Below, in pieces: positions 12,515 to 22,275 of a DNA stretch of 25,186 nucleotides. The notes under the pieces were generated by a model. It was not told the origin of the DNA, ran no database searches, and was given only the letters and a program-made list of their open reading frames with translations. The translations under genes and the position numbers were made by a program. Each line of letters opens with the position of its first letter. Within the stretch, counting starts at the first letter, position 1. Source of the DNA: Rodentolepis nana (lineage: Eukaryota; Platyhelminthes; Cestoda; Cyclophyllidea; Hymenolepididae); contig UZAE01000363.1 in the NCBI GenBank assembly GCA_900617975.1, forward strand, positions 1-25,186, written 5' to 3'.

Positions 12515-12612
12515 GTCGTGCACTGCGAATGCTGCGGCTTGTGAAGCTGTTAGGGCTACTGCGTCTTCTCAGAATCACCCGTCTTGTACGCTATGTCAGT
12601 CAGTGGGAAGAG
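12515..12612 (+). CDS. HCN channel exon: S4 voltage-sensing helix
   Basis: This 98-bp exon completes Ser112 and encodes residues 113-144. It is almost entirely the S4 helix, with basic residues every third position: Arg113, 116 and 119, Lys122, then Arg128, 131, 134 and 137, followed by RYVSQWEE at the start of the S4-S5 linker. This long, highly charged S4 is diagnostic of HCN channels, where inward S4 movement on hyperpolarization leads to opening. Gly125 (codon 12553-12555) sits where relatives have a conserved Ser separating the two charge clusters. The acceptor is GATCTAG at 12514 and the donor GAAGAG|GTATGA at 12612, phase 0. It is isolated by a 5.1-kb intron before and a 2.5-kb intron after. 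I looked for a second, alternative S4 exon in both introns by eye and saw none. Confidence 0.96.
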
Positions 12613-15089
12613 GTATGAGAACAAAACATAATAAATGAAAATTTATTTTTATTGTTTTCGCAAATTCACCTCCGTACTATAGTAAAATTGTGTTATATGA
12701 AAAATAGCATAGATTTCTTAGTCACTTCAACAATAACTAACGTTCATTACTTTCCAATTTACGAGCTAGTGAATGATTTCATGCATTTTGTTTTTAATTT
12801 TGAGAAGCTTATATTAATGCAAAGATACTTTAGCTTACTTTGAATATATTATTTTAAATTTTAAAAATCGAAATCATACAACGTTTTATTTTAAATCAAT
12901 CGAAATTGTTCAACATTTCAAGACGTTCTAATTATGCCAAATTCTCAAAGACCTCATTTCTAATTGTGAAAAAAATTACTTAACAGTGTCAGAAATTAAC
13001 GCAGAGTTCAGATTTTAATTTTCCTAATGTCGACTAAAATTAAGCACAAATAAAATTTTAACAGACACTTTTTAATCAAGCAAAAAAGGGCCAAATGAAA
13101 CAACTCTCATTTCTGATTTTATAAACAGACCTAAGTGACGATGACGACACTGTGCGTTTTCGTTAAAGCTTTTCATTAATATTGTTACTTTTCATCACCT
13201 TAGTCTCTCTCCAATTTTAGCTAAATTATTAAGATTTTGGTTATATCCTTTTGGTTTCGCTGATTTTGATGGTCCCAAGTAACACAAAGGGTACCATATC
13301 AAAAAGATTTATTTCATCATGTATTATATTTGACTACCATATTTTATATTATACAAAGAGCCTAATAAGATCCTTCTTTTCATATATGTAACAATGATTG
13401 TAACAATCACGTATGCAACACACAGAATAACACTAATAGTGTATGGCCTTTTGAAATGTATTATGGTTCTCCTATCACTTTAAATGTCAATTCAGCTAAG
13501 GGAAATGATCTTTCTCCCATACCATGAAGCTCACTATAAGGTAGTATGTGTCGTACTAATATAAGTTCTTATGCTTATTACTTTAATTAGTGAGGATAAA
13601 TTGTGCCACTTAGCTTTTCTCCCAAATGTAAAATTTAAGATTTTTTATTTTTAAGATAATTTCTTCGAAAAATAGTTTCGGGATATAATTAATTGCATTT
13701 ATGAAATATATCAATTTATTAATTGAAGCAAAAGTTATTTTACTTTTTTCAATCTATAAATGAAATCCTAGTTTATACTTCAATTAATGAAAACGGGAAT
13801 AATTTCGCAAATTGCGTGAGAAATGAGAGGGATATAATAATGCTTTGAAGCCCATCAATCACGAGGAACTTTCACAAAAATCAAAAAGGCATAAATATAT
13901 ACACATGCATAAGGCTACTATAAGGCTGATTAACATTAAATTCCGTATTTTCTTCACTAGGTTAGTTAATTCATGCTTAGCAATTTTAATTACAAGATTA
14001 ATTTTGAGATTTAAATAATGAAAATGTATTCAAAGAAATATTCATTAGGATATGGCGTCTAGCTAATCAACGTCCTGCTACTAGAGATCGTATTATTTTG
14101 TTTGAAACTAATTATAAACTTGAAATTTGATTTTTAAAAATTACACTCTCCGTATTTGGGCTGAATCTACAAATTTGGCCTCAAAAACGAGAAAATCATA
14201 TAAAATCCCTGATTTATTTCTGGATCTTAGTTTGTCTCTTTCACTACCAGCATTAAGAAAATGACCAGGCCAATATAGAATTCCTTTTTTAAATTGAACA
14301 ATTTTTTTATTTATCCGAAACATTTTTTCTCTTACCGAGCTCTTATTTATTAGCATATACTATTCAATCGAGTATCAATAGCAAATGTTTTTAAATCAGC
14401 CTGTCACCTATATCATACGAAATTTAATCTGCAGGTATTTAAAACTTAAAATTAAGACAGCATTTAATATCTTGAATTTTACAAAAATCCAAGGGAAAAT
14501 TCCGAAAATAAAAAAATTTAGAAAAGGGAAGTGAAATAGAAAGGTTCATAGCTTTCTGTTATCAGCTGTTCATATATTATCTTCATCAATCTTCATAAAA
14601 ATTCAGAAAATCTAATTTAGACAAAGAATATCACTTTCCAAATTGCTTTATTTCTATTAAGCCTTTCTATCACAATTTAATACAAGTAACATTTTATGTC
14701 TATCGATAGACATGGTTGAGTTATTTCAATCTATGTTAAAATAAAACCAGCCGACTTAAAAGTATCAATACTTCCTTCAACCTTCCCCTTAAATTATCAT
14801 TTTGATGTGCAAGAGAACTTTATATTTGCAACAGTATGAAGGTACCTTTAACTGAGCAATTTGCATTTTGTCCATTTAAAAAAATGGATGCTGAAATAAA
14901 AATACTTTTCTTTAATTTATTTCCGACAAAGCAAAATCAAAATCAGACTTATATGTTTTCCTTTTGAACTAAGTGATTTGTAGAAGACCTAGTTATTTTT
15001 CTCAGTTTTATCAATAAAAGACTGTGTTTTATTGTTAAAAAAGTTAAATAAATTGATTTGGTTTGGTTCATTATTTTTAAATATTCCAG
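12613..15089 (+). other. Intron between the S4 and S5 exons
   Basis: A 2477-bp phase-0 intron, GTATGA to TTCCAG, at the same position as the vertebrate exon 2/exon 3 boundary (after QWEE). It is AT-rich. A 71-codon minus-strand open frame at 14141-14356 has no recognisable similarity. No repeat copy or alternative linker exon was seen. Confidence 0.9.
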
Positions 15090-15239
15090 TTTCTCAACGT
15101 GGCAAACAAATTTATGGGAATCTTTAATTTGGTCCTTCTGATGCTTCTTTTGGGCCACTGGAATGCTTGTCTCCAATTCTTCATTCCAATGCTTAATGAG
15201 TTTCCTGTCGACAGTTGGGTAATTAAATGTAAACTAAAG
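15090..15239 (+). CDS. HCN channel exon: S4-S5 linker, S5 and turret
   Basis: This exon encodes residues 145-194 in phase 0. It holds the end of the S4-S5 linker (FLNVANKFMGIFNL), S5 with the motif LLMLLLGHWNACLQF (residues about 158-175), and the extracellular turret IPMLNEFPVDSWV. HW-x-x-CLQF and the FP-x-(D/S)-(S/C)-W turret motif are typical HCN features. It is 50 codons, against 54 in human HCN1 by my count; the missing residues lie in the S4-S5 linker. The acceptor ATATTCCAG at 15089 and donor AAAG|GTAAGT at 15239 are both strong, and no alternative site would restore the missing linker residues: extending the previous exon meets a TGA two codons later. The vertebrate N-glycosylation sequon (NDSW) just before the pore is not present; this is also the case in insect relatives as I recall them. 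Confidence 0.95.
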
Positions 15240-16378
15240 GTAAGTTTTTTATTTAATCTGATCCCCATAATTTTTTTCTTTTATGGTTTGTAATGATTTT
15301 TTCAAACTTAATTTCCGAGATTCGTCTTTCTTACTAAAGGAGACTTTACTTTGAAGGTTTACGTATATTTGCCTTCATTTTGTCGATATCCGCGATAATT
15401 TAATTTCTTGTGTAGTGACTGAAAATAAAATTTCAGTTTAAGATTGTTCAAAATGGACGCAATTCTTAATCTAGTCTGCCATATTAATCCAGCAAACAAT
15501 TCGCTATAATATTTTAATGTAATGACATTCAAAACTCAACAAATAAATTCCCGGCCTCTACTTACAATGAAGTTGTGGTTGACTATTTTACATGGTTTTC
15601 GCTACCTAGAGTCGGTTTATTAGTATGGTTGCATGGGGATTATGACTAGATTTGAATGAATTATTTTAACACAAAAATTAGAAGAATTTTCAATATTAAA
15701 TATTCCTCGTCCCATTGTAATTTGAATCTAAATCACCATTAATTGTTTATCCGTTAATACCATAAACACACATTTGATGGCATTTCATGAAAAATGGGAT
15801 AGCATTTATGAATCCTTAATGCAGAATGATACTTAGTATGAAATACAACGTATGAATCGAAATTCATTCAAACAAATGAGAATTTTAATTGTATTGGTAT
15901 TTTTAAAAAAAAGTCTTAGTGAATTATATGAACTAAAATCGGTCTTTGTAATTATATTAAGTAAAAAATTAAGAATTCCTGCAATATAAAGAAAAAATGT
16001 GCATACTAGGACCATTTCACAAACATCTTCAAGCGATGTGATCGAAAGACCAACAATACAACTTTTCTGGTGATAGTGACAAATTTGAATCTAATTTGAC
16101 ATTAATAAAGATTAGATTTTTACTATATAATAAGGGATAAAATTAATTCATTTAAAAAGTTGGTATCCAATATGTTTATCTTAAGACCTGTACATACTTT
16201 AAATAGATTTAATAGTAGTTACGAGTAAACAGGTCTGTCTGATAAACTGTAATTTATAAGTAGCCGATTTGTTCTTTCATTTCGAAACAATTTTACAATA
16301 AAATTAATGATCGTTTAGATATTGACACCCAATACACTTATCAAAAGTCTTGATTAAAGTGCTCTTCGGCCTTAATAG
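15240..16378 (+). other. Intron between the S5 and pore exons
   Basis: A 1139-bp phase-0 intron, GTAAGT to AATAG, located in the turret where vertebrate HCN genes also have an intron. It is AT-rich and I see nothing else in it. Confidence 0.9.
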
Positions 16379-16597
16379 GACGCTGGATGGTTCGAACAGT
16401 ATACTTGGGCACTTTTCAAGGCCATGTCTCATATGCTCTCCATTGGTTACGGCCGATTTCCTCCAACGAGTTCAAGTGAAGCGTGGATCACAATTATCAG
16501 TATGATGACCGGCTCCACTTGCTACGCCCTCTTTGTGGGTCATGCGGCAGCTCTCATCCAATCTTTCGATTGCTCAAAGAAGTTATATCGTGAAAAG
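16379..16597 (+). CDS. HCN channel exon: pore helix, GYG selectivity filter, S6
   Basis: This exon encodes residues 195-267 in phase 0. The pore helix ([15 protein letters not shown]) leads into the filter SIGYG (residues 215-219), then RFPP. S6 is [30 protein letters not shown], followed by KKLYREK at the start of the C-linker. The GYG filter makes it a cation channel of the K+-channel superfamily; HCN channels conduct both Na+ and K+. Relatives have CIGYG, whereas Cys is replaced here by Ser (codon 16439-16441). The exon is exactly 219 bp, the same length as I recall for the vertebrate HCN exon 4, and begins at the equivalent residue (DAGW against NDSW). The acceptor is CTTAATAG at 16378 and the donor GAAAAG|GTGATGG at 16597. 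Confidence 0.97.
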
Positions 16598-18036
16598 GTG
16601 ATGGATATATCATAATTAGTTTTCATTTGACACTCTAAGGGATATCGGTTACATAAAAAATGCTATTAATTTTATCAAATTATTTTACGAAAATATTTGG
16701 CTAAAACTGAATAGATGTATAATAATTTTTCATAAAAACCAATCAAAGTCATCCTGGTTCATGCAATTTAATGACAGTAGATTCATTAAAAATTACCTTC
16801 CGTAATACTAATCCCATTCGCATTAGGGAGAATCCTTATGTTCCCTCCTACGGTAGGCGATAATTCATTCCATTAGCTAACTGCTATTTATTAGGTCTTG
16901 AACTTTAATTATGATCTCCTAAATTGTGTCGATAAATATTGATTGCGCGCATTTAAAATTTCGCTCATAAAAACTAGTGGTATTGATATCTTTCATCTAT
17001 TTTATTATTAACACACCATTGATCTGAAGAGAAACGAATGTTCTCGTGGCTAAGGCAAATAAAATACTTTTCGTGCTATATGAACTACACTGCAACATCA
17101 ATCGTGGCTCCATTAATTTTGTAAGATATATATATAAGCCATATTAAATTCTTCAATTGAGAATATTAAATGATATTTCTTTAATCACACTTTGTCTTAA
17201 CACCGTTCATTTTAAATGGAACACCTTCGTTGGGCTCATGTGAAATCCTTTGTCCTCATTTTTTCAGGTAATTTCATTTCAAGCACTTATTCGAATGTCA
17301 TATGAGTTGCTGAACAAATTTTTGTGAAAATTAATCCTTATAAATATTTTTGGCAAGTCGTGGATAAATAAGTCTCTAATTGTTTAAAAAAATAGTTCTT
17401 AGCTTTTCCCACCTTAAGCCATCGCCCTTTTGAAGAATATTTCTCCCTCATTCCTCCTAGTTCGAGTCTTCAGTTCGCTTGCATGGAATGAGACTCGAAA
17501 CTCAATTACATTTTTAAAATTGATTTTTGAAAGGAAATTTATTTTCTCGTTTTTCATAATAGATTTATCATTGATCATTTAATTGGTTTATTCCAAAATT
17601 TTTTTCATCATTTTTGCCGAACAAAAGTAATACTATGTACCAAAATTTAATACAGGTATGTATTCGTTGCAAGAAAAGAACAGTTAATTACTGTTGCAGT
17701 GGTGATGTTTTCGCATTAAGTATGCATTGATCGGGAATTTTAAATTAATGGGTATTGGGAGCGGTTGTATTAATGAAGCAAAATTTTGCTCTATTTTAAA
17801 ACAATAAACATTTTTTATTCACACTTCGAATCAAGACAACTTGATAAATGAGAGCATTAGCCCGATATACCCAAAAAAAGTTGGTAACTATAATCTTCCA
17901 ATCGGGTTTGAGCTTGAATCAAAGTATTTGACAAGTTTATGATTTTTCGATCCACTGATATTTTAATCATTGATTCGCATCGCTTATATATAGAGAGTGT
18001 TATTTCAGTTATGAATTTTTTATTTCTTTGGTTTAG
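16598..18036 (+). other. Intron between the S6 and C-linker exons
   Basis: A 1439-bp phase-0 intron, GTGATG to TTTAG, at the conserved position after REK. It contains a 9-bp inverted repeat (17461-17469 with 17491-17499) and a 14-bp palindrome AGCAAAATTTTGCT (17777-17790). Otherwise AT-rich. Confidence 0.9.
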
Positions 18037-18183
18037 TTTAAACAAGTGGAAGAATACATGGCTTATCGAAAGCTCCCTCGTGTACTTCGCCAAAAGATTG
18101 CCAATTACTACGAGCACCGTTATCAGGGTAAAATGTTCAATGAAAGGATCATCTTAGATGAGCTCTCAGAGTGCCTTCGAGAA
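18037..18183 (+). CDS. HCN channel exon: C-linker
   Basis: This exon encodes residues 268-316: [33 protein letters not shown] and [11 protein letters not shown]. The C-linker joins S6 to the CNBD; its helices form the tetrameric ring beneath the pore that transmits cAMP binding to the gate. KLP-x-x-(M/L)RQ(K/R)[12 protein letters not shown] is one of the most conserved HCN stretches. The exon is 147 bp and phase 0 at both ends, the same length as I recall for vertebrate HCN exon 5. The acceptor is TTTGGTTTAG at 18036 and the donor CGAGAA|GTGAGA at 18183. An open frame continuing to 18261 past the donor is intronic read-through, since the next exon restores the family sequence LRE-QIINHNC. Confidence 0.96.
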
Positions 18184-18617
18184 GTGAGACCTAATTTTTT
18201 ATTATATATTTTTGAGTATTATTATTTTGATTATTCAATATTCACCAATGCAAAAAAATAATAACGATGCCATATTAGATTGGAGTCGGTCTTTTAATTA
18301 TTATTAAAGAATCTTTTTGAACTTTTAAATAGATAAACACAATTATCGTTGAATGGGGGGGACTTATTCTAAGACAAAAATGTAGGAAAAATATGTGAGG
18401 TTTGCAATGTAATTTGTATTTGATCAATTAAAAATAAATAATATTTTTATGCAATCTTTCAGAATTCTAAACTATTCTTTCAATGTACAGAATTAAAGAA
18501 TACAGCAAAAATAAAAAAATTAACTTATCACACTATTATTAAAAAATGCGTTCAATATATTATACGTTATGTACTATTAAAATATGACGAATTTATAATA
18601 ATTACATTGAAATTGAA

Positions 18618-18629
18618 GGGGGGGGGGGG
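18618..18629 (+). repeat. Poly-G run (12 G)
   Basis: Twelve consecutive G in an otherwise AT-rich intron, with a separate 7-G run about 260 bp upstream. The length may be unreliable in the assembly. Confidence 0.85.
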
Positions 18630-20545
18630 TGAACAGAAGTCACAATTTCCCAAGACAACAAGGCATTTCGATCACATAAATGTGGACATTTGTATATGCT
18701 GAATTTCTCTTAAGAATTACCGATTTATAATTACTCAAACAGCTCATCTAAATAGAGAATATTTCCCTTGCGCGTTCAAAGTAGAAATTGCATTTCAGGC
18801 TTGCTCGTTATGCTCATATTCGCACCGGCAAGAAAACATTTAAATACACTTGGGAAATTTTTCCTTTGTTTTTAGATACTATTTCAACTATTTTATTAAT
18901 AATTGTACCGCTGTTTAAGTAGCCATTTTTGACTTGACTTAAATATCAACTCCCTTTATAAACATGTAAGTTCATTCTTTGATAGGTCCTTTGACCAGCC
19001 CATTATAAATCCATTTTTTAACCAAAAGGATTTTTGCCCGACTAGGAGCCTTCTCAACTCATATTAATTCAAGTAGTGAAGATGAAAATAATTACCCCAA
19101 GCCGGGAAAATTTTAGAATGATTGCGAATTAAGCATGGCAGTGACTTATTGCTTTTGCATTCATATCTTCTTCCTCCACTCCATCATCCACTATTTTAGG
19201 ATGCAACGCAACGTAATTGCTGTTTTTAATTCATCCAGTTTCAATAAATTGACTTTCAACCTAGCCGTTGGTCACTATTTCTCCCCAGGATAATTGGCAG
19301 CAATGGTATATAGAAGAATTTACTTAAATTTGTGACTCAAAAGCTAGGTCATTCTTATTTCAAGTAAAGAGGCAAATATTCGTATCCAAGGCACTGGTGT
19401 TTTAGAGACTTCTTCAGAATTAACTGAACAGAAAAGAAATCTCCCACAACTATCGCTTATTTTAGATTTTTGTATGAAAATGTTAAAATTTTCTCAATAA
19501 ATTCATGTGCGCTAAATGATTAGTCTTTAACTTCTGTCAGATGTTTTTTTCTCTAAATATAGTAGCAATTACGAATTTTGACAAATTTAGTATATTGTGA
19601 CAGTAATTATAGTTTCTGCGTTTTCGTACCAATTTGAGGGAGGAGCATTGAATGCTTGTTTCAGTAACCTATCAATTTTACGACATCACATAATTGACCT
19701 GACCTCAGCCATCACATTTCGCAAACTCTGTACCCACCAACGCACGGCACTCTTCGTGAACTTGTTCGGATAGGTTTGAAAAATCATTCCCCTTACTTTG
19801 CCACTGCATGACGTGGAAAGTATATCTACATTTTTAACACGGCCTAAGGATAAGGTAAATTTGTGGCTTTCGCACTTAAGTGCTGTAAGCGCAAGCTTCA
19901 ATTCAATGAAAATAATGCATATCAGTGGCATTCATCGAGGAAAACTTTCTTCAGATTCAAATGAATTTGAAGTTAGCAGACTAAACCATGTAAAAATAGG
20001 GTTTGATAGACTTTTGTAAAATAAAATGAGGATTATTACACATGCTATGTATTTGTTTTAAATAATATTGTTGCATTTGTAACCAGTTAACTTTAAGTGG
20101 TTTTGAACATTTTTGTTTCCTTAATTGCCATGCCAATTCCGAAATTTTGCAATTTCAATCAAGGAAACCATTCTAACTGAACATATCACGGGGCTTCATA
20201 TTTTGATCAAGACAATGAGATAGAGAGTGGTTAGAAAATATTAAAATTATGCTTTCGTTTACGCTTTTATACTTATTTGATTCAACCTAGCTCATTATTC
20301 GACATTTATTTTCATTTTTGGTAGTGAATTCACGTTTGAGACATACAGAGTAAACTATTTTCCAACTCTTTCTGGTCACTTTTTTATACAACTAAGCTAA
20401 AATAGAAACAGAATTGAAAGCTAGTAAAGATAAAGAAGTTTATTTTACTTAATCTTTAAATAATCCGTCATTCTTACAGTTCCGACCCATAGGTAAATGT
20501 GGTAGGCTGCCAGATTATCTTAGATTTAATATTGCTTACAATGCG

Positions 20546-20560
20546 ATATATATATATATA
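20546..20560. repeat. Short AT dinucleotide run
   Basis: Fifteen bases of alternating A and T, directly followed by GACGGGTCC, in the intron before the CNBD exon. Confidence 0.85.
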
Positions 20561-20767
20561 GACGGGTCCTATCTCATTTTTCAGTGTCCTTCATTCATTT
20601 ATTACATTAGAGATTGGCATCATGACAACAAAATATCTCTAGGTTGATTTTGTTACACTAGTCTAGAAAAGTGAATACTGATCTGCTACAAATAATATCG
20701 AATTTTGTGAATCTGTAGATTATTGAACATAATTAGAGGTTCCAATATTGGCAACAATGTTTGTTCT

Positions 20768-20855
20768 AACAAAATTTTGCGGAAAGAATTTCACAGCAGT
20801 GCTTTTGACAAATATCCATCGTGACCGTCTGGGTGAAAAAGAGCAAAATTTTGTT
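20768..20855. repeat. 13-bp perfect inverted repeat spanning 88 bp
   Basis: AACAAAATTTTGC (20768-20780) and GCAAAATTTTGTT (20843-20855) are exact reverse complements, with a 62-bp, relatively GC-rich interior. It could form a hairpin or be the ends of a very small element; the A4T4 core makes part of the match less surprising. Confidence 0.6.
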
Positions 20856-22275
20856 CGTGACAAGATTTATAAATTGAGAAAAAAATATTTCATCTTAATT
20901 TAAGATTGGTTTGAGTTGAATTTTGATTTATTTAAAATAGTTTTTATCAGTTAGGGAAAGTCAAAATTCATTTTCCTATAGTAAACCAATTTCGATTGAG
21001 TATGATAGTTTTGTGCTCCTCATAAATGAACTCTTTGCTCAAGGCCTTAATCTATAATGAAGATCTTTACTAAATCTAATTTGTGCTGTACTAACCTTAC
21101 TTTCTGAGCACTGTAAAGCTTCACCACACAGAGCGTTAAGTTCAATACTCCAAAACTAATCCATTTTGAATAAATAGTAGAAGTCAATTTGTTTATTTCA
21201 TAATTTACCTTGGTAGCATTGATAGGACGGTGGGAATCTACTATGAATTAGGGCAAAATTAATTTGAGAGCAATTTCATTCACTCGTGACATTCAATAGG
21301 CACTACTTTCTTTTTTCATAAAGAAGAATTCGGATGTATTTATTGAAGACGCAGAGATTATTGTCGATAAGATCTGCATCGTTAGCTGTCCTTGCTCAAT
21401 CAAGACACTTATGCAGTCTGTTAATCAGATACGAATGGACCAAATGAGGAATTTTGCGAGGAAAAAGGATATGCTCGACAAATTTGATTAGCCAAGGAAA
21501 TTAGATGTATCGAAATCCTACAATTCTGTCGCATAAATCCTCACAATATTTCACATTCATTTAATATTTCTTCATTTAATCCAATCATACTAGCAGTGTT
21601 TCTTAAACCGAGGTTTTTTTTCATTTCCCTTAAACTCTAACTACTTATGTATTAAAAAGCGAGCATAGAAATTAAAATTTTTATTGTATTTGTTTAATGG
21701 AGAGTGAAGTGAAGGTTTTCAAAATTTCATTAGAGAATATTGATGAATTTGAGGCGTAATTCACGGATATTGGTTTCATTTTAGCATTAGTTGTGCCAAG
21801 AAATTGTGAAGTATAGGGAGTTTCTTTTTTGGTGTTATGAACTATTTCAAAATGTTAAATTTAAGGAGTGAATTCTATTTCTGGTCAGCTGGAGTTCAAT
21901 GTCTCCGCTCTTTACATTTTCAAAAATTGTCATTCTGTGAACAGTACGGCTTCAACTTATATGGTGTAGCACTGACGTTATGCACTTGATTTTAATTTTA
22001 TGAAATTCATCTTATTGTCCACAATTCACCAACAAGAATGTTGGGAACCATGTCACTGCGGACAATTTTCTGGGCGATAAAGTCAAAGAAATTGGCAATG
22101 TCACATTTAATGTTCAGTCTTGTTAAACGCAAGTTTGCTTCATAAAGTCGTCTCCACGCTCGTTATTTTCCAAATTTGGTGTTGGTAAAACACAGCATTT
22201 ATATTTTTATTTGAAATTAACCATCTTCTTGAAATGAATACTAGTATGTATTGTTATTTGCTTTTTTCATTTTAG

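Larger units (their letters stand above)
18184..22275 (+). other. Intron between the C-linker and CNBD exons
   Basis: A 4092-bp phase-0 intron, GTGAGA to TTTAG, at the position conserved with vertebrates. It has a 12-G run (18618-18629), an AT dinucleotide run (20546-20560) and a 13-bp inverted repeat (20768-20780 with 20843-20855). It also has several patches of higher GC with coding-like translations: about 19686-20019, 20733-20903, 21300-21491 and 21890-22160. These are listed as findings because no family could be named. They cannot be extra exons of the channel, since the flanking exons already join without a gap. Confidence 0.88.

Noticed and set aside
14141..14356. 71-codon minus-strand frame
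   Set aside because: Fairly normal composition, but no start context, no domain, no neighbour support and no GC shift.
15833..16015. 60-codon minus-strand frame
   Set aside because: Hydrophobic low-complexity translation in AT-rich intron DNA.
17461..17499. tRNA T-arm-like GTTCGAGTC
   Set aside because: No acceptor stem, D-arm or anticodon arm can be placed around it.
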